Both the position numbers and the translations under genes were made by a program. A stretch of 64,000 bases of DNA, taken from Vibrio maritimus. Lineage in GTDB: Bacteria; Pseudomonadota; Gammaproteobacteria; Enterobacterales; Vibrionaceae. How positions within the stretch are numbered: the first letter of the stretch is position 1; each line of letters opens with the position of its first letter. Under the pieces are notes generated by a model that did not search any database, had not been told where the DNA came from, and saw only the letters and a list, made by a program, of their open reading frames with translations. The stretch is taken from contig NZ_CP090438.1 of the NCBI RefSeq assembly GCF_021441885.1, positions 2,604,001 to 2,668,000 of the forward strand, written 5' to 3'. Of the stretch, positions 53,356 through 62,078 are shown piece by piece.

Positions 53356-54828
53356 CTAGGACGAGCAACTGATTGCCATCTTTTTGCCCCAGTCGGGTGG
53401 TAACTTGGCGAGATAGTCGTATTCTGGCTGTTCATCAAAAGGGGCTTTGAGCACATCAGAGAGCGTATGGACCAACGAAAAATCCCCTTGCTCTGCAAGT
53501 TCAATAGCTTGTTGCGCCAAATAATTTCTCAGTATGTACTTAGGGTTCACCTCGCGCATTTTTTCGCAGCGCTCAGACGTGGACAGTTTCTCTTTTTCGC
53601 AGCGCTGCAAATACTGGTTCAGCCACATCACCGCTTTATTTCGGTCAACGAGCTTTCGATCATCGAATAAGTCAACAAGCGAAGACGTGCCATCAGAATC
53701 GAGACAAGACAGTACTCTGAAGAAACGGGTATAGTCGACTTTGGCCGTTTCCATCAAATCGAAACTCTCACTAAAAAAAGCACCATCTTCAGGCTGTTTA
53801 GTGAACAAGCCAAACTTAGCGCGCATCTGAGCACTGTATTGGCTCTGAAGTCGCGGAGTAAATTTCTCAAGGCTTGAGTCCAAGTCGACACGTTCGATAA
53901 GGGGTGTTAACGCCTGCGCTAGCGCGGTCAAATTCCAAAGCGCAATCGAGGGCTGATTATTAAACGCATAACGCCCTTGGTAATCGGAATGATTGCAGAT
54001 ATACCCCGGCTCATAATCGTCCAAAAAGCCAAACGGTCCATAATCAAACGTCTGACCGAGAATCGACATGTTGTCGGTATTCATCACACCATGAGCAAAC
54101 CCTTTAGTCTGCCAATGCGCAATCATGTCAGCGGTAAGCTGCACGATGTTTTCAAACATGGTTAGATAAGGTTTTTTGGAGTTTTCACAGTCAGGGAAAT
54201 GCCACTCGATGACCCTATCTGCCAACTGTTTGAGCTGGTCATACTGCTCGGTATAAAAGAAATGCTCAAAATGCCCGAACCTAACGTGTGACTCTGCAAG
54301 GCGCAATAACAAGGCCCCCTGCTCAACTCTCTCTCGATACACAGGAGTATCGCTCACCATCATGCCCAGTGCACGTGTTGTCGGTACGCCCAGTCCTGCC
54401 ATCGCTTCGCTGCAAAGGTACTCGCGGATCGTCGAACGCAGCACTGCACGCCCATCTCCCATGCGAGAGTATGGTGTTTGTCCTGCTCCCTTTAGGTGAA
54501 GATCGAACACAACACCTTCCAACGACACCAACTCACCCAGAAGTAGCCCCCGACCATCACCCAAATCCGGATTGTAGATACCAAACTGGTGCCCTGCGTA
54601 TTTCATCGCTAACGGCTTAAACGCGTCATGAGAGACAGTGCCAGAGAGCGCATCAAGTAAATATACAGATTCAGGTGCGCCATGACTGAATCCAAACTGT
54701 TCAGCCAACGGTTGATTCCAGCTCACCCATCTCAGATTGTCTAGTGGTGTTGGCGCCACGAACTGATAAAAGCCAGCAGGTAACGTCGCATAGCGGTGAG
54801 TGATGGTGATTTGATCGAGCAGCGGCAT
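53356..54828 (-). CDS. selO: Protein adenylyltransferase SelO (YdiU)
   Basis: Pseudokinase-fold enzyme that transfers AMP to Ser, Thr or Tyr of proteins and has been linked to oxidative stress. Family marks are MKYAGHQFGIYNPDLGDGRG, HLKGAGQTPYSRMGDGRAVLRS and the GVMNTDNMSILGQTFDYGPFGF region with catalytic Asn and Asp. The C-terminus ends Cys-Ser-Ser; this Cys occupies the place of selenocysteine in animal SelO. With the start at 54828 (MPLLDQIT) the protein has 490 residues; a longer frame from 54852 adds eight doubtful residues. Confidence 0.94.
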   Translation of the reverse strand: MPLLDQITITHRYATLPAGFYQFVAPTPLDNLRWVSWNQPLAEQFGFSHGAPESVYLLDALSGTVSHDAFKPLAMKYAGHQFGIYNPDLGDGRGLLLGELVSLEGVVFDLHLKGAGQTPYSRMGDGRAVLRSTIREYLCSEAMAGLGVPTTRALGMMVSDTPVYRERVEQGALLLRLAESHVRFGHFEHFFYTEQYDQLKQLADRVIEWHFPDCENSKKPYLTMFENIVQLTADMIAHWQTKGFAHGVMNTDNMSILGQTFDYGPFGFLDDYEPGYICNHSDYQGRYAFNNQPSIALWNLTALAQALTPLIERVDLDSSLEKFTPRLQSQYSAQMRAKFGLFTKQPEDGAFFSESFDLMETAKVDYTRFFRVLSCLDSDGTSSLVDLFDDRKLVDRNKAVMWLNQYLQRCEKEKLSTSERCEKMREVNPKYILRNYLAQQAIELAEQGDFSLVHTLSDVLKAPFDEQPEYDYLAKLPPDWGKKMAISCSS

Positions 54829-55040
54829 ATCAGTCTCATTACGTGAGCACAAAGACAGTTGATATGAGTATAGAGGTTAGGAAAATTTAAAAAAGAAACG
54901 AAAAGTGTGGGTATTGCGAAAGATTTTGAAATTTAGGACTTTGAGGTTTTGCCTAGAGGAACGCCCATTTGCGAAGATTGTTAATTGCAAAAAATGCATT
55001 GAATCGAAGCGTTTGGGCTGTCCCCTAAGAAGTACTGTTA

Positions 55041-55139
55041 TTAGAGCATCGCTAGAACTGCGATCACTGTACCTAGAGAGAAAAGGCAAGTGCGACTAAT
55101 AACGCCAAGGTTGGTAGGTTGAATCATTTCTTGATGCAT
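55041..55139 (-). CDS. Small membrane peptide, 32 residues, unknown
   Basis: A short gene with good expression signals. It encodes MHQEMIQPTNLGVISRTC, then a hydrophobic helix of about 14 residues (LFSLGTVIAVLAML) to the stop. AAGGAGA lies 8 bp before the ATG, and a TTGTAA-17-TACATT promoter is seen about 35-63 bp upstream. The peptide would be a single-pass inner-membrane protein. I do not recognise a family. It lies past the small membrane gene that follows lafU, with 102 bp between them. Confidence 0.65.
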   Translation of the reverse strand: MHQEMIQPTNLGVISRTCLFSLGTVIAVLAML

Positions 55140-55173
55140 AGGCAATATCTCCTTTTTATTACACTACGATTAC

Positions 55174-55202
55174 AATGTAGGACGAAATGGGTGTTTTTAC
55201 AA
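55174..55202 (-). promoter_or_regulatory. Candidate sigma-70 promoter of the 32-residue peptide gene
   Basis: On the minus strand TTGTAA (55202-55197) and TACATT (55179-55174) are separated by 17 bp; each matches four of six consensus bases. A transcript starting near 55167 would have a leader of about 28 bases ending in the strong ribosome site. Confidence 0.5.
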
Positions 55203-55241
55203 CACATATCGCACTATTCTTTGAAATTGAGCCAAGTTTTT

Positions 55242-55532
55242 TCACCAAAAGACGGTCAAAACGACGATAACGGAACCTAAGAAGGTTGCAAAGCATATGG
55301 GTAGCACTAAGTGCTTGTCGCGAGAGAGGGTTAAGAAACCGGGCGGTTGATGAACGACAAAAGTGACCATAAGCAGATTGTAAACAGCTATGAGGATGCC
55401 AATCATAAAAACATCAAAATATACCAAACTCGTGACCAAATAGACGTAGAACCCTATTAATAGATAATCAACGACTATCAACCAAGCAAGGCATTTACGC
55501 ATATTGGCAGCAGGGAAAGCGAGTTCAGTCAT
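55242..55532 (-). CDS. Small membrane protein overlapping lafU, unknown
   Basis: A 96-residue protein with three hydrophobic helices (about 12-34, 39-61 and 74-95), linked by VHQPPGFLTLSRDKHLVLP. Not a flagellar family I recognise. Its start overlaps the lafU stop by 8 bp, so it is translated from the laf transcript, which suggests a link to lateral motility or the motor. The helices carry no obvious catalytic residues. Confidence 0.75.
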   Translation of the reverse strand: MTELAFPAANMRKCLAWLIVVDYLLIGFYVYLVTSLVYFDVFMIGILIAVYNLLMVTFVVHQPPGFLTLSRDKHLVLPICFATFLGSVIVVLTVFW

Positions 55533-56493
55533 ATCGTTTCATCACCTCGAACGGAGTTGTTGGCTGATTTCGAGCGGCCTCTTGTATCGCTTTTTGTTTG
55601 GATTTATCTACTAGACTCGTAAGCTCACGCTCATCTAAAGGCGGCTTAGCTTCATCCAAACTAAAGGCAGTCAGGTCCTTGTACACCTCGTTGAGCTGAC
55701 GGAGTGTCTCTGCCGTCAGGATATACAACTCGATGCGCCTATTTATACCTGAATCAGGGTTCTCTAGATCAATCGGTGCGGTATCGCTCATACCTGAGAC
55801 CTGAAAGATATGTCTCTCATGCAAGCCTCCTTTATCTAGGTAGTAACGTGCACTATTGGCTCGATTACTAGATAGTTCCCAGTTGGTCGTGCGTCCTCCT
55901 TTAAAACGACTGGCGTCGGTATGACCTGTGATGATCATCTTATTCTCAATATTGGCAAGCAGACGCGCCAAACTTAGCAATAGGTCTTGATAAAAGGGGG
56001 TCACTTTCGCGCCGCCACGATAGAACATAGGCCCCTTCTCAGAGTCTGCGATAACCAACTTAAGTCCTTGAGGGGTAATTAAAACGGCTACGCTGCCTAA
56101 CGCATCTATGCCAGCAAGCTCTTGTTTCACGCGCTCTGCTAACACTTCGAGCTCTTGTTGACTGTTGAACTCGCCGGATAATACTGATGTGTCGTTGATT
56201 CGATGTAACTCGGCGTCGTAGTGCGAGGTGGCGACCGAAGGAAGAGGCAATGGATTGACAGAGTTACCCCCCGTTTGCGTGGTGCCGTGATGCTGAATCG
56301 GGTCATTGCCGTAAGCAAAGTAATTAAGCAGTTTTTCCTGATCTTCGACATCTACTACCTGCAAAATCCACAACACCAAAAACAGGCACATCAAAGATAT
56401 CATTAGGTCCGCCATGGCAACTTTCCAACCACCATGCTGCAATGGATCGCGCTTCTTGCGGCCTTTTCTGGCAAAAACGACGGGTTGTTCCAT
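55525..56493 (-). CDS. lafU: Lateral flagellar motor protein LafU (MotB type)
   Basis: Stator subunit of 322 residues that anchors the motor to peptidoglycan. One membrane helix lies near the N-terminus (MADLMISLMCLFLVLWIL, about 28-45), with the MotB Asp at residue 29 as the proton-binding candidate. The OmpA-like domain covers about 165-285, with IITGHTDASRFKGGRTTNWELSSNRAN read in part. The basic start ARKGRKKRDPLQHGGWKVA is typical of MotB. Pairs with LafT, encoded 68 bp upstream. Confidence 0.92.
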   Translation of the reverse strand: MEQPVVFARKGRKKRDPLQHGGWKVAMADLMISLMCLFLVLWILQVVDVEDQEKLLNYFAYGNDPIQHHGTTQTGGNSVNPLPLPSVATSHYDAELHRINDTSVLSGEFNSQQELEVLAERVKQELAGIDALGSVAVLITPQGLKLVIADSEKGPMFYRGGAKVTPFYQDLLLSLARLLANIENKMIITGHTDASRFKGGRTTNWELSSNRANSARYYLDKGGLHERHIFQVSGMSDTAPIDLENPDSGINRRIELYILTAETLRQLNEVYKDLTAFSLDEAKPPLDERELTSLVDKSKQKAIQEAARNQPTTPFEVMKRYD

Positions 56494-56561
56494 AACGACT
56501 CCCCCTCTCTTGAATCGATAGGCGCGCTGCTAGATAAGTTAATTGAGACAGTATGTGCGCA

Positions 56562-57428
56562 TTAGGACGGCTGCGAGCGTAGTACTTCTACTGCCTTCTC
56601 CAGTTCGACAAACGAAGGTTTATAGCGAGTCTCTATGTTCTTTCGTCCGGCGTTGGCACACATGTGTGCAGACTGCCCTTGAGAATACGCCGACAAGATA
56701 GATTTAACACAGTGCAAGGGAGCCACTTGGTTCTCTGACACATCTTTGATGCTACTCGACATAGGTCCCAACACGCAGTAACAACCAAATACTCCTGTAA
56801 ATGTACCCACCAGTGCTGCTGCTATATTCTTACCAATCTCGGAGATCTCACCATCTAGCCCCTGCATTGTTAAGATGATCCCCATGACCGCTGCAAGAAT
56901 GCCGAGCCCAGGCATTGCTTCTGCCGTGGCATGTAATTTCTCCGATGGTTTGGTGTACTCATCTTCCAAGTGTTCTATCTCTTCTTCTAAAAAAGCCTCG
57001 AGCAAGTGGTGAGACTGCTTACCGGTAATGACCTGCCTAAACGAGTCAATAATGAAGTTGGTAGTCAGACTATCTTGAGTGACTCGGCGGTACTTGGTAA
57101 AGATCTTACTCGAGTCAGGGTTCTCTACATGGACATCCAACGCCTTGATATTTTGTACTCGCGCCGTATTAATCAGCTCGAACATTAAAGAGAGCAGCTC
57201 TTGGTAATAATCTTTGTTATAAGGCGTCGCACGAAACGCCAGCCCTAGTTGCTGTGTCATTAGCTTTAAGGTACCTGATGTTGTTGACATCAATAGGCTT
57301 GCGAACGCGGCACCAAAGATAATGATGATTTCAGACCATTTGAAAATAAACTCGAACTTGCCACCAAGGAAAATAAAGCCACCAAAAATGACACTGAGCA
57401 CCACTGCGACTCCAATCAGCTTTTGCAT
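56562..57428 (-). CDS. lafT: Lateral flagellar motor protein LafT (MotA type)
   Basis: Proton-channel stator subunit of 288 residues with four membrane helices (two near the N-terminus, about 5-23 and 32-52, two at about 165-220). MPGLGILAAVMGIILTMQGLDG and ALVGTFTGVFGCYCVLGPM are the MotA signatures. A cytoplasmic loop of about 110 residues would contact FliG. The start overlaps the lafS stop by 13 bp. Confidence 0.93.
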   Translation of the reverse strand: MQKLIGVAVVLSVIFGGFIFLGGKFEFIFKWSEIIIIFGAAFASLLMSTTSGTLKLMTQQLGLAFRATPYNKDYYQELLSLMFELINTARVQNIKALDVHVENPDSSKIFTKYRRVTQDSLTTNFIIDSFRQVITGKQSHHLLEAFLEEEIEHLEDEYTKPSEKLHATAEAMPGLGILAAVMGIILTMQGLDGEISEIGKNIAAALVGTFTGVFGCYCVLGPMSSSIKDVSENQVAPLHCVKSILSAYSQGQSAHMCANAGRKNIETRYKPSFVELEKAVEVLRSQPS

Positions 57429-58123
57429 GCGTCACTCTCCTTCATTCTGCTCTTCAGAATGTCTAATCCCCGGTGCTTTAATCGGTGGATCTTGGTTTCA
57501 TTCACGTCGAGCACCATGGCAACCTCTTTGGTGTTGAGGCTTTTCACATAGACTAAGTAGAGAATACGTTTCTCCATCTCAGGAAGCGTCTCGAGCACCT
57601 CTTTGACCTCTTCAAATAACAGCTGCCTATCGGTTTGCGGTACGGAAGTCACCACATTCTCTAGCTCGATATCGTCAAACACATCCACCAAGCTCATCGC
57701 TTTTTGAAAGTCGCTGTCTTCAATCCCCAAAAAGTGACAGATTTCTACCGTCGTCGGCTCTCTATTTAACTGCTGAACCAACTTCTGCTGAGCATACTTA
57801 ATGCGATTCACCAATTGACGCTTATCTCTCTCCATATAGTCGCGGCGCCTTAACTCATCCACTAACTCACCACGAATCCGTACCGCGACGGCGCGACGAA
57901 AGTCATCGTTGGCTACGTGGTCAAACTTACGTAACTCAATCACCAAGGTCATCATCGCGGTCTGGCGCAGGTCCTCAAATGTCCCTTCATCGACAGCGTA
58001 GCGGTATTGGTACAGCAGCCCGTTAATCAGCTTGATGTTTTTTTGCAATACCAGCTTTTCAAGCTCTTGGATGCTAGCTTGCTCCTGGGTCTGGGTATGC
58101 TGATATTTCGGTTGCAATAACAT
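57416..58123 (-). CDS. lafS: Lateral flagellar sigma-28 factor LafS
   Basis: FliA-type sigma factor, 235 residues, directing late laf genes. Region 2 includes LINGLLYQYRYAVDEGTFEDLRQTAMM (read in part) and RRRDYMERDKR; region 3 is near EPTTVEICHFLGIEDSDF; region 4 ends in SLNTKEVAMVLDVNETKIHRLKHRGLDIL, the helix-turn-helix that reads -35. Start at 58123 has GGGGGC in front. Confidence 0.92.
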   Translation of the reverse strand: MLLQPKYQHTQTQEQASIQELEKLVLQKNIKLINGLLYQYRYAVDEGTFEDLRQTAMMTLVIELRKFDHVANDDFRRAVAVRIRGELVDELRRRDYMERDKRQLVNRIKYAQQKLVQQLNREPTTVEICHFLGIEDSDFQKAMSLVDVFDDIELENVVTSVPQTDRQLLFEEVKEVLETLPEMEKRILYLVYVKSLNTKEVAMVLDVNETKIHRLKHRGLDILKSRMKESDACKS

Positions 58124-58131
58124 AGCGCCCC

Positions 58132-58566
58132 CTACTGGAATACCGCTTTGGTGACAAGTACATCACCCACTTGCAGAGAAGCAATGTCAGATAGTTCGGC
58201 TTTGAGATCATCTTGAATCACATAGATGAACTCTTTGTTGTGAAAGTACGACTGCTCCTTAACACTGAACATTTTGATGATGCGGTTTTTAATTCGGCTT
58301 CTCTGCTCAGTCAGATAGTTTTTATTGCTACTTGGCGTATACAAAGAGACATCTAGCAGCAATAAACTCTGACGGTTACCGAGGTTAATAGGTACCAAGA
58401 CGTTATCGACCTGAACCTCAACATGACTGACTGGATCTGGCTCTGCCTCACTCGGTGAGAACCAGCTGGTCAAGGTTTCGGGAGTGATTACCTCATTCTG
58501 ATAAAGTAAAAAAGCACTTAAACACAGAGTGATAGTGATGAGAAACGTGGCGATGACTTTCATCAT
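58132..58566 (-). CDS. lafF: Lateral flagellar FliL-like protein LafF
   Basis: A 144-residue inner-membrane protein with a single N-terminal helix (FLITITLCLSAFLLYQN) and a periplasmic domain (VEVQVDNVLVPINLG, then SLLLLDVSLYTPS) resembling FliL. FliL proteins sit beside the stator and affect torque. Position between lafE and lafS is that of lafF in V. parahaemolyticus, which supports the call more than the weak sequence does. Confidence 0.8.
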   Translation of the reverse strand: MMKVIATFLITITLCLSAFLLYQNEVITPETLTSWFSPSEAEPDPVSHVEVQVDNVLVPINLGNRQSLLLLDVSLYTPSSNKNYLTEQRSRIKNRIIKMFSVKEQSYFHNKEFIYVIQDDLKAELSDIASLQVGDVLVTKAVFQ

Positions 58567-58568
58567 AA

Positions 58569-59999
58569 TTACACCCTCACTATGTACGCTGTGTATTCAG
58601 GGATGGCAACTTCCGTCTGCTCTTCGTTCTCTTCGGCCTCTATAAGTTGAGTTGGATGAGAGTGTTGCTTTGAATATTGGGCGTGTTTTTGCTCAGATAA
58701 GGTGATATTCACTTCACTCAATGCACTGTTCTGGGCGACAAGTTCATGGCGTAGCCGCTCTGAGGTTGCGATTAACGCTTCGCGAGTCGTAAGTGAGGTC
58801 GCAGACATCTGTAATGACAACTTATCCCCCTCGATACGAAGCACCATTTCCACTCGACCAAGCTCAGGGGGATCAAAGCGTATTCTCGCCACTTTATTAT
58901 TCATATCCAACTGTAGCTGCACTTTATCCTTTAGCACCTGGTGAATTTGACGCTGCGTATCCGGCGATAACAATAGCTCTGCCTTGGAGATGTAGAGAGA
59001 CTGCGATGATACACCTGACATTTTAACGTCAGCGTGCGTGAGCGGCTCTATAGAAGGCAATGTTGAGCTCGAAGTTTGGATATAGCTCGCCATAGTCGTC
59101 CCAATTAACGGTTTGAAAGACTCGCTTAACTTAAGGATATTGGGAGTTGCACTGACCATAGAGCTGACATAAAAGAACTCTAACTTGTTTTCCGATGTAG
59201 ATAAGTTCAACTCTTTATCGGATGAAAAACGCCTTAACAAGTCTGACGACACCGTCATTTGATTTGATAGCGAATCCAAAAAGTAGCTTTGGCTGCTCGC
59301 GTGGCGTTCTTGGTTTGATGCAGCGTATGACACATGGTTGTTCAAACCTGCCTCTAACACGGTTCGAATACCCTGAGCAAGCTGGCTTAGGCGCGCTTTT
59401 TCTTCTAATGGAGGAACTGAATTTAATGGACCATTGTTCTCACTAGAAATAGGAATTAGCACAGGTTGGTAAGCCGCGTAAAAACCTTTATCTACATTGC
59501 TTTTAGAGGCATCGACCATCGTATCGAGTTCACTCGCTACATCGACACTGCCTTTCGAAAGCTCAGGGCTTGATGTAACGCCAAGTAGCCTCTCATGACT
59601 CACTTCTTCCAGCTGTTCGCTAAATAACGGGGCTTGCGAAGAGAACGCCTCACCGGGTAGTGCACGCGCGGCAATTGTCATAGTCTGATGAACTTCTGCC
59701 TCCAGTTCACCAACAAGCGACTCTCGATTGACTTCCCCCCCAACGCTGTTCATTGACAGCGCACCAGACTCGCTCTTGTGTGAATAACCCACCTGCTCAA
59801 GGGCTTTGTAAAGTGTCTGAAATGACTCTGCTAATGGTGTCATTTGTGTTGCACCAATCTCTTTCGTTTGATGCCAAAAAGAAGAATTGGAGCCAACTAA
59901 ACTAACATCTCGATGAGGGTTCGACACCGAGCTTTCCACAGCACCTAACAAGGCAAACGCCATATGGTGTTTTGCTGTATGGGGTTGCAGTTCCATCAT
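58569..59999 (-). CDS. lafE: Lateral flagellar hook-length control protein LafE (FliK type)
   Basis: Export-ruler protein of 476 residues that sets hook length and switches export specificity. The long N-terminal part (1-330) is low in structure and rich in Ser, Glu and Leu. The conserved FliK C-terminal core appears at about 350-440, with VARIRFDPPELGRVEMVLRI as the L-x-P-x-x-L-G-x-V motif and a helix TTREALIATSERLRHEL. Its start overlaps the lafD stop by four bases. Confidence 0.88.
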   Translation of the reverse strand: MMELQPHTAKHHMAFALLGAVESSVSNPHRDVSLVGSNSSFWHQTKEIGATQMTPLAESFQTLYKALEQVGYSHKSESGALSMNSVGGEVNRESLVGELEAEVHQTMTIAARALPGEAFSSQAPLFSEQLEEVSHERLLGVTSSPELSKGSVDVASELDTMVDASKSNVDKGFYAAYQPVLIPISSENNGPLNSVPPLEEKARLSQLAQGIRTVLEAGLNNHVSYAASNQERHASSQSYFLDSLSNQMTVSSDLLRRFSSDKELNLSTSENKLEFFYVSSMVSATPNILKLSESFKPLIGTTMASYIQTSSSTLPSIEPLTHADVKMSGVSSQSLYISKAELLLSPDTQRQIHQVLKDKVQLQLDMNNKVARIRFDPPELGRVEMVLRIEGDKLSLQMSATSLTTREALIATSERLRHELVAQNSALSEVNITLSEQKHAQYSKQHSHPTQLIEAEENEEQTEVAIPEYTAYIVRV

Positions 60000-60298
60000 G
60001 ACTCCTTAGCTCGGACTTGTGTCTGAGCATACGCTTTGTCACGCATTTTCAAGCTGAGGTTGTGGTCTATTTGTTGCTTGAGCACACCCTGTTCTTGGCT
60101 TACCAATGACATGCATTTCAGGTGTGCTTTTTTCACCTGTAATACTGCCTCTCTGTATTGCTCACTTTGCTGGTCGATGGCGTTGAGTATGCGTTGCAGC
60201 ATCCGATTCCATTTCGCAATGGATTCGAAGTCTTTTGATTGACACGCAAGCTCCAGCTTTTTAGCCAGATTGATTATCTGGCTAGCTTTGGGCTTCAT
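59996..60298 (-). CDS. lafD: Lateral flagellar FliT-like chaperone LafD
   Basis: Small helical cytoplasmic protein of 100 residues, rich in Gln, Lys and Leu, with predicted coiled segments over most of its length. FliT-type proteins keep the cap protein and export genes in check. Sequence alone is weak; position directly after lafC, overlapping it by 17 bp, matches lafD of V. parahaemolyticus. Confidence 0.78.
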   Translation of the reverse strand: MKPKASQIINLAKKLELACQSKDFESIAKWNRMLQRILNAIDQQSEQYREAVLQVKKAHLKCMSLVSQEQGVLKQQIDHNLSLKMRDKAYAQTQVRAKES

Positions 60299-60686
60299 GA
60301 AGCCACTCCATCGCGCCCTCCCACCCCTCTTTGAGATCGATCACCACCTTAATAAGTGGATCTATCAACTCGGGTTGCATCTCTTTCGACGCTTCAAACA
60401 CGGTGGCAATGCCATGTTCATGCAGGGCATGAATGTTCTGAATCAGCTCCTCGCCACTGGAAAGATCCAAGGAGGTATCCAGACCAACCAATATGTCGAT
60501 ACACTTTTGCGAGGATTTTGCTTTGAGCTCCATATCCTTTTGTTCAATCGCGTATTTCACACTTTCTAGCTCTTGAATTAGCCTTTCATGCAACATACAA
60601 ATTAACTCAAAGCTGGTTGAGACAGAGGCATTGGCACTTACCTGAACAGTGCTATAGTTGGCTTGTTGATGATTGTTTAACAACAT
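60282..60686 (-). CDS. lafC: Lateral flagellin chaperone LafC (FliS type)
   Basis: A 134-residue helical chaperone for flagellin. The start NNHQQANYSTVQVSANASVSTSFELICMLHERLI (read in part) and the later CIDILVGLDTSLDLSSGEEL match FliS, where Tyr and the IC-M-L-H helix bind the flagellin tail. It lies 11 bp past lafB. Confidence 0.9.
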   Translation of the reverse strand: MLLNNHQQANYSTVQVSANASVSTSFELICMLHERLIQELESVKYAIEQKDMELKAKSSQKCIDILVGLDTSLDLSSGEELIQNIHALHEHGIATVFEASKEMQPELIDPLIKVVIDLKEGWEGAMEWLHEAQS

Positions 60687-60697
60687 AAAAAAGTTCC

Positions 60698-62017
60698 TTA
60701 AACAGTAAACAACGCAGATACCGCACTAAGCTCTGAATCAAGAGCATTCAGTTGCGTAAACTGTGACAAATAGCGGTTGTAATAGGTTTGATAGCGTGTT
60801 TCTAACGAATCTAAAGCGTCGTTGACCCGAGACTTTTCACTCTCGAGAGTCTCCAAGCGACGATTAAGTGTTCCACTGGAAGAATCTAGATAGATGTCCA
60901 AACGTGCCTCAATACTGGAGAAAAGGCCTTGTTCTCCGGCTAGTATTTGCTCGACATCAAAGGTTGAACTCACCTCTTCGAACGTCGAACGATCCAGTGT
61001 TAATTTGCCACTACGATCGATTTCAATCCCAAGCTCATACAAGCGTGCCCCTTCGTATTCTGCGCGGATTAAACTACCCAACTGCAAATCAATAGATCGA
61101 ATTGTACTATCCGAAGCCAATATCCCTCTCGACTCTTCTTCATTCCCAGTTTGAGTTAACTTAGCAATGTCGGTGAGAGCTTCGTTGTATTCGGATATAA
61201 ACGCTTGGATGGCGTCGATTGTAGCGCTAACATCTTCGTCAACAGTTACATTAGTGGCTTGGTCACTCTCTTGATTGACCTTTTTTAGCGTAATATCTAC
61301 ACCCTGAACGATATCCTCAAAGGTGTTGGTATTGTTCGTTAGCTCCAGGCCATCTTTTCCACCAATCGCTATAATTGCGTCCTGGCCAACCTGAAGCGGA
61401 TTGTCACTGGCGTTTTGAAACTCAGACTCCAGACCAGAGTCAACGCTTGCAGTGAGGGTAAACTGATTGTCTGCACCGTCTTCTTTGGCACTAAACAGCA
61501 CCTGCATCGCACCTTGAGATTTCACCAACACGGCTTGGATTGAGTCGTCGAACTGGTCATTGAAATAACTGACAAACTCACTGTAGGTAACATCACCACT
61601 CATATCTTGATCCGCGTCGGCTATGTTGATAGTGGTGTCACCACCAAGACCTACCGTTAGCGTGCCACCACTTGCCATCACATCACTGGGCGAACTCCCT
61701 GAAGCACTGATGGAGAGCTGATGGGCATCCGCAAGCTGCTTAACATAAATATCAAGATCAAATGAATCTGGGTTGTCATCCGTGGAAACCTGTACGTATT
61801 CATCACTTGAAGCTGTGGTCGAAAACTGCATAACTGAAGCACCCGGTTTGGTAAATTCGTAAGCAGCTTCCTCCAGATTTCTTAGTGCTGTTTTGACTTG
61901 ATTGATAGCTGAGGTTTGTGACGTAATAGATGACAGCTTTTGCGTGTATCGAGTCTGGAATGGCTGGATATCATAGGTCGCAAAATTAGTAGCCAATTGG
62001 GCCGCATCGACATTCAT
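60698..62017 (-). CDS. lafB: Lateral flagellar cap protein LafB (FliD/HAP2)
   Basis: Filament-cap protein of 439 residues that guides flagellin insertion. The N-terminal helical part (DIQPFQTRYTQKLSSITSQ), a beta-rich middle, and the C-terminal coiled part (LDIYLDSSSGTLNRRLETLE and RYQTYYNRYLSQFTQLNAL) follow FliD order. A Gly/Asp stretch near 150 (ADQDMSGDVTYSEF) looks like an EF-hand-type loop, which is unusual for FliD. It lies 61 bp past lafA. Confidence 0.9.
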   Translation of the reverse strand: MNVDAAQLATNFATYDIQPFQTRYTQKLSSITSQTSAINQVKTALRNLEEAAYEFTKPGASVMQFSTTASSDEYVQVSTDDNPDSFDLDIYVKQLADAHQLSISASGSSPSDVMASGGTLTVGLGGDTTINIADADQDMSGDVTYSEFVSYFNDQFDDSIQAVLVKSQGAMQVLFSAKEDGADNQFTLTASVDSGLESEFQNASDNPLQVGQDAIIAIGGKDGLELTNNTNTFEDIVQGVDITLKKVNQESDQATNVTVDEDVSATIDAIQAFISEYNEALTDIAKLTQTGNEEESRGILASDSTIRSIDLQLGSLIRAEYEGARLYELGIEIDRSGKLTLDRSTFEEVSSTFDVEQILAGEQGLFSSIEARLDIYLDSSSGTLNRRLETLESEKSRVNDALDSLETRYQTYYNRYLSQFTQLNALDSELSAVSALFTV

Positions 62018-62078
62018 AACATCATCCTCGCTATAGTTGCGAAGAGGTACAACTCAACCCTCCCCAATTTTGTTTAGG

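Noticed and set aside
54905..55099. 64-codon rightward frame opposite the small peptide gene
   Set aside because: No ribosome site and antisense to the better-supported 32-residue gene; Lys/Leu/Arg-rich composition looks like chance.
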